Assembly: GCA_030141605.1 (NCBI GenBank)
Contig: JAQGDQ010000954.1
Coordinates: 1-64,000, forward strand
DNA length: 64,000 nucleotides
Direction: 5' to 3'
Origin: Tubiluchus corallicola
Lineage: Eukaryota > Priapulida > Priapulimorpha > Priapulimorphida > Tubiluchidae
Shown: piece by piece, positions 24,823-38,100 of the stretch
Position numbering within the stretch: the stretch's first letter is position 1
How the letters are laid out: each line of letters opens with the position of its first letter
Translations under genes and position numbers: made by a program
Notes under the pieces: model-generated
What the model saw: the letters and a program-made list of their open reading frames with translations, nothing else
Told to the model about the DNA's origin: nothing
The model's database searches: none

Positions 24823-26880
24823 TTAAAATTTTACCTCTCTCGCTATTTATTTTATTTGTGTTAATTTTCATGCAAATTTCATAACTATAAGGAATATTTT
24901 GCTAGTTTATTGCAAAGCCAAGCAAATTAACTCTTGGGGGCACTTTAAATGTAATAGCAAGGATGGCAAAACAATGACAATTATTGTGTGTGAACGTACC
25001 CTTAGACATTAGTTAGTTCTATGACCTGTCAAACATTTATAATTATAATTATTATACATTTACCATTTTTATAATTTATATTATCGTTTACAGGAAAGAC
25101 CACTGACGTCACTCAGTGGTGGAACCATAAAAAAGGGGAGGTTTAAAACGAAATGCTTGGTAAAGGTTAAACGGCTGCGCTAGGAAGATTTTTACTGGAG
25201 TTCATTTTGACGCCTTGAATTAGTTACAGTCAATCAAGTGGCGTCACCTTGTGAGGAAATCGATGAACTCTGTCACGTTGGTTTGTTACTGTCTTTGGCA
25301 GATATGACAGCATTTGATTTTCTAAAATATACAAGGAAAATGAATGATTAATTGTTGTACTTCAGCTCTCGCTCTCTCGCTCTGTCTCTCTCTCTCTCGC
25401 TGTGTCTCTCTTTCTCTCTCCTCTGTCTCACACACACTCCCACTCTCTCTCGCCTTTTCTCTCCCCCTCTGTCATAATAAATCAATGCGAATTTTTTTCA
25501 AATATCAGTTCGATCACAGTCCCAGGGACATTTCTGTGACGCATAAATTAGTGTACTTTGATGTTATTTACAGGAAAAGCATTTACAGCCTGAATACTAG
25601 AATTTCAAACAGTGAAAGCTTGTTATGTAGAACGATATTCGGTAGTGATACTTTATTTACTTCCAGTATATGAAAGATTTGGAGAAGGATATTGTATGCT
25701 TAATTTTTACATTGTTGATGTTCAATGAATCCAATGCGAAATGTTATTATTATTATTATTATTTGCACTGTTGTTTACTTTGTGTGCTTGTGTGTTTATT
25801 TACCTGTATTTTCGTTGTATATATTTTTAATGTTGTACTAATATGATGTGAATGAAAGTTTGAAATAAAGAAGTAAATTAAATAAATCAAGTCAAATCTC
25901 TCTCTCTCCCTCTCGCCCTCCCCCTCTCTGTACAGTACTGTGACGTTATCTATACTTGCAAAGTTGTAAATAAATGTAAAAATAACTATATAATTAATAA
26001 ATATTTATGTTTTTACTAAAAAACATCGACTTACTGTATCAATGAGTTAAGTTTTTTATTTTTAAAATCGTTTGTGTAATGATGTTCACCAACCCGTGAC
26101 TATACTTAAAATATCATTTTTATCATTTTCTTTTAAAATGTGTAAATTTAATGTTGTAAATTTAGTTTAAATACCAATTAATTATTTTATGTGTTAAACC
26201 GTATTTATATCGGTATATATTGTAATTTTTTTCGTAACTAATTCTAGTGGCCTAGCATAAGCTAGCTTCTTAGGTCTCTAGCGTAGAATTCATGAATTGT
26301 ATCATATTTTTGTATTAACAAAAACTGATTATCGGTGCACATGTAATGTAGTGTATATGTTTATTGCGAAATAAATCTATTAAATCTAAAATCTAATCTT
26401 AAATCTAAAACAGAAGCCCACGGTTTTAACATCAATGGTTCTGTAAAGTAAAACTGCTGTATCGAAGTGATGGAAATCGATTATCGTTTTATCGGGGGAA
26501 GATCGATTTTTTCCTTGACTTTCGAATCGATACAAAACAAAATCAATTTTTTAAATCTATTATCAGATCGATAAAATAAATGATTATCACCACAAAAATC
26601 GGTGAAATCGGAGCATCGATATCGATTTTGGCGATTTGTGTGCCCTACCAATAATAAACATTGAGAATAATAGTTTATATTATAGTGTTATTAACTTCAA
26701 TAGTTGATAGCATTAATTACATAAAATTATAGTACCAAAACTAATGTGTTAATAGCAAAATGTACCCCTTTTTCATGCGCAAAAATCCACAATACTTTCA
26801 TGAGCTCAAACCTTTCATTTACACACTCATAAGGTCACCATTTAAATATATAAACTAATTTAAAGACAACGTGTGTTTTA
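24823..26880. other. Intergenic, AT-rich, no gene seen
   Basis: Contains CT microsatellites at about 25365-25470 and 25895-25930, an ATT tract near 25745, and an ATCGAT-rich stretch at 26460-26640 that may be an old transposon end. No supportable ORF. Confidence 0.45.
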
Positions 26881-29156
26881 GAAATTAAAATCGTATCACA
26901 ATTTTTTTGTAAATTGCTTATCGAAATTAAAATCGTATCACAATTTTTTTGTAAATTGCTTATCGAAATCAAAATCGTATCACAATTTTGTAAATTGCTT
27001 ATCGAAATCAAAATCGTATCACAATTTTGTAAATTGCTTATCGAAATCAAAATCGTACCACAATTTTTTGTAAATTGCTTATCGAAATCAAAATCGTATC
27101 ACAATTTTGTAAATTGCTTATCGAAATCGAAATCGTACCACGATTTTTTGTAAATTGCTTATCGAAATCAAAATCGTACCACAATTTTTTGTAAATTGCT
27201 TATCGAAATCAAAATCCTATCGATTTTTTTGTAAATTGCTTATCGAAATCAAAATCGTATCACAATTTTGTAAATTGCTTATCGAAATCAAAATCGTACC
27301 ACAATTTTTTGTAAATTGCTTATCGAAATCAAAATCGTATCACAATTTTGTAAATTGCTTATCCAAATCGAAATCGTACCACGATTTTTCGTAAATTGCT
27401 TATCGAAATCAAAATCGTACCACAATTTTTTGTAAATTGCTTATCGAAATCAAAATCGTACCACAATTTTTTGTAAATTGCTTATCGAAATTAAAATCGT
27501 ATCACAATTTTGTAAATTGCTTATCGAAATCAAAATCGTATCACAATTTTGTAAATTGCTTATCGAAATCAAAATCGTATCACAATTTTGTAAATTGCTT
27601 ATCGAAATCAAAATCGTACCACAATTTTTTGTAAATTGCTTATCGAAATCAAAATCGTACCACAATTTTTTGTAAATTGCTTATCGAAATCAAAATCGTA
27701 TCACAATTTTGTAAATTGCTTATCGAAATCAAAATCGTACCACAATTTTTTGTAAATTGCTTATCGAAATCAAAATCGTACCACAATTTTTTGTAAATTG
27801 CTTATCGAAATCAAAATCGTACCACAATTTTTTGTAAATTGCTTATCGAAATCAAAATCGTATCACAATTTTGTAAATTGCTTATCGAAATCAAAATCGT
27901 ACCACAATTTTTTGTAAATTGCTTATCGAAATCAAAATCGTACTACAATTTTTTGTAAATTGCTTATCGAAATCAATATCGTATCACATTTTTTTGTAAA
28001 TTGCTTATCGAAATCAAAATCGTACCACAATTTTTTGTAAATTGCTTATCGAAATCAAAATCGTATCACAATTTTGTAAATTGCTTATGGAAATCAAAAT
28101 CCTATCGAATTTTTTGCAAATTGCTTATCGAAACCAAAATCGTATCACATTTTGTTGTAAATTGCTTATCGAAATCAAAATCGTATCACAATTTTGTAAA
28201 TTGCTTATCGAAATCAAAATCGTATCACAATTTTGTAAATTGCTTATCGAAATCAAAATCGCATCACAATTTTGTAAATTGCTTATCGAAATCAAAATCG
28301 TATCACAATTTTGTAAATTGCTTATCGAAATCAAAATCGTATCACAATTTTGTAAATTGCTTATCGAAATTAAAATCGCATCACAATTTTGTAAATTGCT
28401 TATCGAAATCAAAATCGTATCACAATTTTGTAAATTGCTTATCGAAATCAAAATCGTACCACAATTTTTTGTAAATTGCTTATCGAAATCAAAATCGTAT
28501 CACAATTTTGTAAATTGCTTATCGAAATCAAAATCGTATCACAATTTTGTAAATTGCTTATCGAAATCAAAATCGTACCACAATTTTGTAAATTGCTTAT
28601 CGAAATCAAAATCGTATCACAATTTTTTGTAAATTGCTTATCGAAATCAAAATCGTATCACAATTTTGTAAATTGCTTATCGAAATCAAAATCGTATCAC
28701 AATTTTGTAAATTGCTTATCGAAATCAAAATCGTATCACAATTTTGTAAATTGCTTATCGAAATTATTGCTTATCGAAATCAAAATCGTATCACAATTTT
28801 GTAAATTGCTTATCGAAATCAAAATCGTACCACAATTTTTTGTAAATTGCTTATCGAAATCAAAATCGCATCACAATTTTGTAAATTGCTTATCGAAATT
28901 AAAATCGCATCACAATTTTGTAAATTGCTTATCGAAAACGAAATCGTACCACGATTTTTTGTAAATTGCTTATCGAAATCAAAATCGTACCACAATTTTT
29001 TGTAAATTGCTTATCGAAATCAAAATCGCATCACAATTTTGTAAATTGCTTATCGAAATCAAAATCGTATCACAATTTTGTAAATTGCTTATCGAAATCA
29101 AAATCGTATCACAATTTTGTAAATTGCTTATCGAAATCAAAATCGCATCACAATTT
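26881..29156 (+). repeat. 39/41-bp satellite array, ~56 monomers
   Basis: Monomer TTGCTTATCGAAATCAAAAT plus CGTAYCACAATTTT(TT)GTAAA. Period is 39 or 41 bp (rarely 43) depending on the T run. All ORFs inside are repeat artefacts. Confidence 0.97.
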
Positions 29157-29727
29157 TTCTCAAATATTTTCTTATAGATCAGCTGCTTATTCTCTCCAAC
29201 CTGGTCTTTTTGAACACTTTTACTGAGTATCCCAAACACTACACACTGACAAGTTTGGAGCAAAAAGTTCGTGTTTTTTTGTTTAAATTTGCGATGCAGC
29301 GAAACTATTATACTGCTGAAGACAAAATAACAGCGGGTATTTTTCCCCAAAATTTGTAGTGTAGTTGCATCTTTTTTTATTAAGTTTGTGATAATTAGTG
29401 AACTGCAGCAAGTGCTGTCAACAGCAGCTGAATCTTTCTTGAAAATTGTGGCATAGTAGTTACTTAGATGTACAAACAGTAAAATAGAAATATCGGCAGG
29501 GCAAATCTTTCATAGGTTGGTCGTAAAGATACTGCTTGATTCTGATTTTGCCTGATACTGTATTTAATATTAATAATTAGTACGTCTGCTGTAAAAGTCA
29601 AGACCAGAATTGCATTACCTAAACTTGCATTTTGTGTTTATCGATATTCAATGTTTTTTCTCATTAAGCTTCAACATATTTCAACGCTTATTACTATTAC
29701 TACACTGGTTTACTGGTATATTTCCAG
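29157..29727. other. Non-satellite spacer between the two opposed satellite arrays
   Basis: About 570 bp of ordinary AT-rich sequence with no gene motif. Confidence 0.5.
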
Positions 29728-30100
29728 AATTTACAAAAAATTGTGATACGATTTTGATTTCGATAAGCAATTTACAAAAAATTGTGATACGATTTTGATT
29801 TCGATAAGCAATTTACAAAAAATTGTGATACGATTTTGATTTCGACAAGCAATTTACAAAATTGTGGTACGATTTTGATTTCGATAAGCAATTTACAAAA
29901 TTGTGATACGATTTTAATTTCGATAAGCAATTTACAAAATTGTGATACGATTTTAATTTCGATAAGCAATTTACAAAAAACTGTGATACGATTTTAATTT
30001 CGATAAGCAATTTACAAAAAATTGTGATACGATTTTAATTTCGATAAGCAATTTACAAAATTGTGATACGATTTTAATTTCGATAAGCAATTTACAAAAT
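29728..30100 (-). repeat. Inverted satellite array, ~9 monomers
   Basis: Reverse complement of the same monomer (AATTTACAAAATTGTGATAC then GATTTTGATTTCGATAAGC), placed tail-to-tail with the larger array. Confidence 0.97.
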
Positions 30101-30804
30101 GATGCCTGCAATTCTTTATTCAGTTTTGCAAATACGAAACTATGGAAATTTTATAAAAATCACAACATAAGATAGTGACTAATTTTGTAGTGTAAATCAC
30201 ATATAAAAAGTGATTTTGTTACTGAAAAGGAATTGTTGCTCACAGTGATAGAATAGGCATAAAATAATAAATTTCTGTTGAGTCTCGTTCCTGCTCCATA
30301 ATCAGTGGAACATCAAGAATTCGGGAATACGAGTAACTGGTGAGTAACTCTATACTATAGGCATTTAACAGAGACAGCCTTTTCAAAGCTGCATTGACAA
30401 TTGTGGCATATTTTCACACAACAGCTCCCACTGCAACAAATATAACTGACTGCTAATTTCAAGTATCGTCGATAAATTCAGACAACGAGTTGTCAATATT
30501 GTGTGTAAAACACGAAGAAATCGGTGGTATAAGATTACCATTTACATTCATGCCCAGAACGCTTTTGTAAAAATGAATAGTGCTTTTCCGGTCTGCAATC
30601 TTAAACACAAAATGTGAGGCTCGCCTTGGAACTTCCATTGAAATAAAGAAAATTTGCTGTTACACGCAAAACTTCTTCAATGACATATATAATAACAAAA
30701 GTCTAAATTAAAAAAAAAAAAAACTGGCAACACGAAATACGTGATAATCATCATCATCCAATGAATCACACGTCCAGTGACATGATTCTGCTCACCTCCC
30801 TATG

Positions 30805-31230
30805 TTAGGACTCCCTATTCGCTGCAATGCCCCAAGTGGATTTATTTCTAAGGTTCAATGCTGAAGTGTTTAAATCTTTCTGTGCAAAATCTAAATATGT
30901 TAACATTTGTCCTCCTGCAGGTTTTTTAGCTGGTTCTATGGCTTGTTGAAGAGCTATCTTCACTGGAATATCATCAGGTAGTCTAAGCATATGCTCAATC
31001 CATCTTAAACGGCATCTTTTTATTTTTCTTGTCCAAGATTCTTCTTTTATTTTTTCATATAGATCTTTGTTTGAAATTTTCTTTGGCCATCTAATACCTA
31101 AAGTGTTTCTGTAATTTCGCCTTTGAAACGCATCGATTTCAGCTTTATGACTCGCTTTTAATGTCCAGAGCTCAGAGTTATACAGAAATACAGTTTCAAC
31201 TAAGGTAATGCAAATAAATTAACTTTAAGA
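30805..31230 (-). mobile_element. LINE reverse-transcriptase C-terminal fragment, open frame
   Basis: On the minus strand, about 140 codons stay open. They read VETVFLYNSELWTLKASHKA, then IDAFQRRNYRNTLGIRWPKK, RKIKRCRLRWIEHMLRLPDD and a stop. The LYGSExWTL..IDxFQRR...RWxxHxLRLP pattern is typical of the region following the RT domain of non-LTR retrotransposons. The intact frame suggests a relatively young or slowly decaying copy. Confidence 0.75.
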
Positions 31231-31562
31231 TTTAGATGTTCAAACCATTTCTTAATTTTTTTTTTCATTACAATGATGACGATGATGATAATAATAATGA
31301 TGATTTATGAATTGAATAATAATAATAATAATTCACCTTAGCAGCTACCCCCATCATTTTGGCTAATTTTGGAAACCATTGTGTAAAAAGCTCAAAACTG
31401 GGTCTCATCATACACCCAACCTCTAAAACACTTTTTGTGGCGCTTGCACATTAACTACAAAGACTTTAAATTAAACTTTAGATTAATGATTTGGTACGTT
31501 ATGTACACTACATACACATTACATAAGATAATAATAAGAAAAAAAGAAGAAGCAATAAAAAC

Positions 31563-31695
<133 letters not shown>

Positions 31696-31806
31696 AATTT
31701 ATGATGCATGTGTATATAAAAATTAATTGTGAACGTCGGAAGCAAATGAGGCAAATAAAACATAACACTTTTGCGTCAAAGTTTCGGAATGTGAGTGGGT
31801 GTAAGT

Positions 31807-32219
31807 ATGGCAACTTACTGCTATTCGCGTGTTGTATATTCTTTCTTCCTAGATGCAAAACGTCAAAATTTGGTCCATTTTATTTCAAAACGTAGCTATG
31901 CCAGGTTTAGGTCACCGATTTTTCGACGCCGGCCCATTCGTGTGCTGAACCAAGAAGTTAAAAACACTGTTGAAGACCAAATTCATTTATTGGTCTCTAA
32001 CCCGGCTGAACTTCAAGTTAATAATGGTTCGTCGTATCGTGATGTTACTGAAATACAAAGCAATGAACGTTTGCCTAAATTAAGTGATAAGTTGAAAGCA
32101 AGAAAACAACCTTCCAGAGTCAAAGATGCAACAACAACTAGCGAGGACATTGAACCTCAAAAATTCAAGTGGAAGCCACCTAGTTACACAAAGCTTAAAG
32201 AGGACAGCAGGCAGTTCGG
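31807..32219 (+). CDS. MRM3: MRM3 exon 1 (targeting peptide and linker)
   Basis: ATG at 31807 begins MATYCYSRVVYSFFLDAKRQ and continues with Arg-rich RSYARFRSPIFRRRPIRVLN, typical of a mitochondrial presequence. The donor at 32220 (gtttgt, phase 2) joins exon 2 as Gly-Asp-Glu-Met. The preceding in-frame GTG at 31795 is not a credible start. Confidence 0.75.
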
Positions 32220-35133
32220 GTTTGTATGATTTTAAGAAAAGTTGTACACGACTTTTTCACACTAAGTGCTGTTCTCTTGTGCAGTGTAAACTTGAATGTG
32301 AAGTTGTTTTTGGAAAGAGAAAATGGATGCCTGTCAGTGTGATGGACATGTATCTTAGACTACCTAGAATCACGGTGTTTTATAGGTTTTTATAGCAAGA
32401 ATATTTAGCACAGTTTAGTATTAAAATGCGTGATTATGTAAACTGCGATTTGTAAAGTCTTTTATAATTTCCCAATAATAGGATTCAATTCAATCAAAAT
32501 TTTATTTACCTCCAATACTATATTCATAAGACAATTACAACGAATTATGTAAAGTGTGTAGAAGTGGGGTGGCAAAAGACCAGGAGATCATCAAGTCAGC
32601 CACCCCTATATAACTTAAGAATGGTGTAAAGGACTGCAGAGTATATTGTTAGGCGCAAAATATGTAGTTAGGTCTTAGCGGAAAATATGTAGTTAGGTCT
32701 TAAATGTAGCAAATGAACAAAATGCAATGCAATTAAATCATGATTATAACAACGAAACAAGCAATTATTATTATTATAAGTCTTTATTTAAAATTTAAAA
32801 TTGAACGCATATACAAATATTTACATGAAATACATACAGGGACCCTCTATTTGCAGGGTATGGTTAAATAACTTTGTAAATAAAATAGCTGTTATATTTG
32901 TAAGACTTTTAAATACCAATAAATCAATATACCAATAAAAGATCAACTAAAATCAAATAGTACCAATTTACACAAAACGACCTGTATAATATAAAAGTGA
33001 CAGATATAATATAAAAGTTCAATATTTTATACTAAAGTTTGTAAAAACAAATCACAAACTAACTCAGAGAAAGCAACTAGCAGGTTTTTGTCTCGGGATG
33101 TCTCTTAAACTCAAAAAAGCAAGAAAGTAGTGCAGTTAAGATATAAATGTAACAAATGGACAAAAGCAGTCAATAATGCAGTTAAATCAATAATGTAGCA
33201 AATAGTCAGAAAAAGCAAGCTGTGCAGTTAACTTATGAATGTAGCTTTATAAATAAAAATCAAGCAAAAACTACAATTAAAAGTAAATGTAACAAATGAA
33301 CAAAAGCAAAAGAAGCAAATCACAAATACAGCGAATGAATGAAATTCAGTTAACTCATGAATGTAACAACGGAAAAAGCAAACAAGTAATGCTGTTAAGG
33401 CATAAATACAGCAAATAAATAAAAATCAAGCAAATGCTGTAGTTAAATTTATGAATGTACCTGATAAAACAAACAAACAAAAACTACATTTAAATTGAAA
33501 TGTTGCAAAGGAACAGACTAGACGCAAGTCATGAATCTAGGAATGAAAAATGCAGTTTAAATCAAGAATTTTTACAATGAAAAAAGCAAGCAAATGATGC
33601 TTGCTCTTGGTGCTCAAGAAACCGTAAAACACATTATATGCTTAAGCTTGAACATTTTTATGTGTGGCTGCCCTTGTTGCATTGATAGGCATAGGCAAAA
33701 TGTCAGGTTTTGGCTTTATGCTTAAAGAGAAATCTTGTCACTATCAAGTTTGCCAAATTTCATTGGATTTTGTATTTTTTACTTTTTCAGAGATGAAATG
33801 CTGCAGGCAAAGTCGAAAAAGAAACGCCAAACTTCCGGCAAAATCTTGCTAGAGGGACGAAGAATTATCAGTGATGCTTTGCGGGCTGGCGCTAAATTAC
33901 ACTCTCTTTATTTTACACAAGAACATTTGCTGAAGGATCTTCCATTGACAGAAAATCACTCTGAATCTTTATTCAAAATCACTTATAAGAAGATGTGCTT
34001 ATGGTCTGATGTAGAGACGCCATCTGGTATTATAGGTTGGTAAATTACATCCACGCGTTCCTCTATTAGGCTACTACAATTTTAGTTAATACAGTCAAGT
34101 TAGTTTAGAGCCAATAATAATAATGTTCTTATAAATGGTTGTTTATGAGGGACCATTTGTGTCTGTTCTGCATAGAAGAGTTACTCTGGTGCAGTAATTT
34201 ATTTCAAATTCGGGTGTTTTTTAGAAAAAATTTGTTTGTCTTTATCCGACCGTGTCGAAAAAGAAAAGTCGTGCTCAGGGATGCAAAAAATGTGCTGAAT
34301 TTGTCGCTTCACCCACAAAACAAATGGTCAAAACATTGAAAGGGTGTGGGCGCCAGAAGTTTTTTGCCCCCGGGCACCTCAAGCACTTGCTACGTCACTG
34401 ATTCAGATGTTATTGGTTTTACTGTGAGGGCAAGGAAAGCCAAGTGGTCATGATATGTGCTTCTCGATCGAAGTTGACCAATGCTGAATGTTTTTTAACT
34501 ATGTATGCTATGACTCATGGAATGAGTCATTTGACAACTGAGTTTAGTCTTGATAATGTTGCTAATATATACGAATTAATGAGTGTGGAAGATGATAAAA
34601 TGTTGTGTATATTTGCTTACTGTGCATTAAAAGCATACCGAGAGATATGAGATGCAATTTTGTTTGAATCACACGATAACTGCCTAATGGTTTGGCTCCA
34701 CTAGTTTTCTTGTTATTTGTATTTTTTCTTGTTGTATTTTTTATTTTTGGAACAAATGTTACTACTTGGAATGAGATGTATTTATGGGTTATTTGTTTTC
34801 CCCAGTCTTGTAACTTTTATGCACTTTTAATGTATGTACAGTTTGCAAATATTGATAAATAACTAATCGAATCGAATCTATATCTAATACCTACTCTGTG
34901 TGATTTCTGATACTGCATAATAGCTAATCTATTACTGGTTTTGAAATGTTTACTTTTTGCTTTTAAACTAGCATTTTTACTAGTGCTTTAAATCTGTATT
35001 TTAATTTTCAAGATTTACAATTAATTGTATATTATTGTAACGAGTGAACTGATGCAGTGTACTGCGCCTAAAAAATAAATTATTATTATTATCATTATTA
35101 TTATCGTTATCGTTATTATCATTATCATTATCG

Positions 35134-35164
<31 letters not shown>

Positions 35165-38100
35165 CATTATCATTATCATCATTATCATCATTATCATGAT
35201 CATCATTATCATCATTATCATGATTATCATTATCATCATTATCATGATTATCATTATCATCATTATCATGATTATTATTATTATTATTATCATTATCATC
35301 ATTATCATGATCATCATTATCATGATTATCATCATTATTATCATTATTATTATTATCATTATTATCATTATCATCATCATTATTATTATCATTATCATCA
35401 TTATTATTATTATCATCATTATCATTATTATTATTTCATTTGGTGCACTGATCCTGGCTGCTTACACCATTTGGGAAGGATGTATTTAGGTTGATTTTGA
35501 TTAATACTTCTGTCAGTTTTGTGTCTTAAAGAGAGTTAGCCTTGATAAAGAGCAAGTCGTAGACTCTTTTCATTCAGGGACTGTGTATTTAATTTTTCAT
35601 TTATCAGCCCAATGCTATCTTTCCTCAACAACGAGTCTGTCTTCTTTTCTAGGTATTTTTCACATGCCAGACTACAAGGACATGATTTTCTCTGACTACC
35701 AACAGATTCCATTGACTCTGATTTGTGATAACATACGTGATCCGGGTAACATGGGTACAATACTTCGTTCCGTGGCGGCGGTCGGATGCCACAATGTTGT
35801 CTTATTGAAAGGTATGCAAGATTTATCTTACTCAGCAGTATACAAGATTTGTGCTTTTGCCGTAATCAAGTTCTCCAAAGTAGGAGGATGCTTACATTGT
35901 TGTAGCAGTGATATTAGCTCTTAAACTATGCAGTCAGACTGCAGAGAAAATTTACTAAATAAGTAAGTTTTTTCTATGAAAGTTTCATTTTAAAGGCATA
36001 AACCACCCGTAGTTAAGGAGTTGGTAAGTCACAGCTTTAAATTCATTACTTAAAAACCATGTGTGAAAGTCATGTTTGAGGTTGTAGTTGAACACTTTGT
36101 AGAAAACGAATAAAACACTATACTACATATCTGCACAAAACTGAAAGCGTTTATTAGACTACATACACATATGTAGAATGACTGCTACACTGAACACCGA
36201 GAATAAGAGTGTCCTGCACTGATCACTGAGAGTTAGACAGTAAGTAACATGAGTATCATGACTTCTGCACTGCACTGAGAGTGAGACAGTGACTAGAAGT
36301 AGAATCCAGTCAGTATGTATAGGTATAGGTAATTATGCAAACTTGGCTTCACAAAAACCATTACTGTAAAATAGGGAGAGATCCAGTCAGTATGCATATT
36401 CAGTGGATCGTACAATTATACTAGGGGTGAGTTTAGCTAGTAAAATGTAAAGGGATTAGTTAATAGATGGCAGCACCTAAAATATACAGTTACAATTTCC
36501 GCACCATGTTTTTTTGTTCCCGGAACGTGACCGGGATCCATCAGTCACGAGACTGCGACAAGATGTTTTCCTTGTTTTGCTATAGTGCTAAAGATTCTGT
36601 AGAGAAACATCGTGTCGTAATTGATTTACACACAGTAATGTGAAATTCACAGTGTTGGAAAGGTTCAGCACTTGCTGTGGTGGTTTCGTTTGCCTCATTG
36701 CTTGTGGGTGTTCACCTCATTCAGGGGGGGGGTTGCTTTTGCTGGTCGGCTTTCTCACCTTGGATAACTAACCTTGATAGCAAGATAGTCCATGGCATAA
36801 ACTAGAGCTTCAGACACCCGGGACGGCACTTGAATTAAACAGATTTAATAAAAGCCTGATAGCATAAAAAAAGTGAAAAACAATGTATTTTATGTGCGCA
36901 TATTATCTTTTTATTTTGAATAAGTTTAGTAAATTAATGATGGAATGAAATCAAACTCCGTGGCATCAAATGTTATTTTAAAACTGCTCCATTTCGTAAC
37001 TTACAACAATACACACGTGACATGTTAGTACCGTAACAAGAATGAAGTCGATGCACAAGAAACTGTAAAATCGTTATGAAACTAAGTACTGTGATACTAT
37101 GTAAATGATATCAACGCAGTACAGTCTAGTCTCGTTATCTCGCCACTGTCCGTCTAGGGCAAATTTTTGGCGAGAGGCGAGTATGGCGAGGTAACGGGAA
37201 TATAACGAAGTTAGTCTAGATGTATATACATAATAGTTGATTAACATAGTGTTCTTCTATGTACATATAAAATATATTTCGCATTATGATACCTATCAAC
37301 ATTAAATCAGAAATGAAAAAATGTCATTAACCAACCACAGCACTCCTAATCTAATCCTGGTGAGACACACACTAGATTAATTATGTCTGTCGATCGAGTA
37401 CAGCAGCATTGTCTAGATACCGCGGTTATATTGATCGACACGCGGTATATGTATTGATCGATTCACCTCTGAGTTTGTCTGTTTGGTGACATAACGAATA
37501 TAGTTTACATAAGCACTCATCCTAGCATGACGTGGCGAGGGCGAGAAGCGAGGGTGGCGACTTAACGAGGTAAATATCAAAGCAGGAAATCCGTCCTGGT
37601 ACTTTCTATGGCGAGAGACGAGTTTGGCAGCATAACGAGGGGCGAGATAACGAGGCTAGACTGTATGTTAATTTATGAAATAAAAAAATCAACTGCTACA
37701 CTTTACTAGAATTCTACAAAATAATAAAACATGAAAAGAACTAATAAAAATTTGTTTACTAAGGGAGAGATGAATTCACCCTGCGCGTTTCATAAAGCAA
37801 AAACCTTGTTGCTTCGCAGTTCCTTCAAATTTAAGAAAACAGAGATTATATGAATGTGTTTTGCAGTGCATCAGTTAACATGAAACGTGTACAGTAACTT
37901 GAAAGCAGAGAATGAAATATCACATGGCTATTAAATGACTAATTGTTAATGATACGTTATCACGTTCGTTTGCTATCAACTGTCGGCAAGAAGTGCTACA
38001 AGCAGTGGTTTCGTGGAAAATATACAGGCGTTTGTTTTTCTACTGTGCCGACAGAATCAACTTTCTCAGTGCCGCCCTCTGAAAATAATCATCTGATAAT

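Noticed and set aside
26835-29350. ORFs of 65-196 codons with repeated SKSKSYHNFVNCL-like or IEIKIVSQFCKLL-like peptides
   Set aside because: Generated by the 39/41-bp satellite in every frame; no start context, splice sites or domain.
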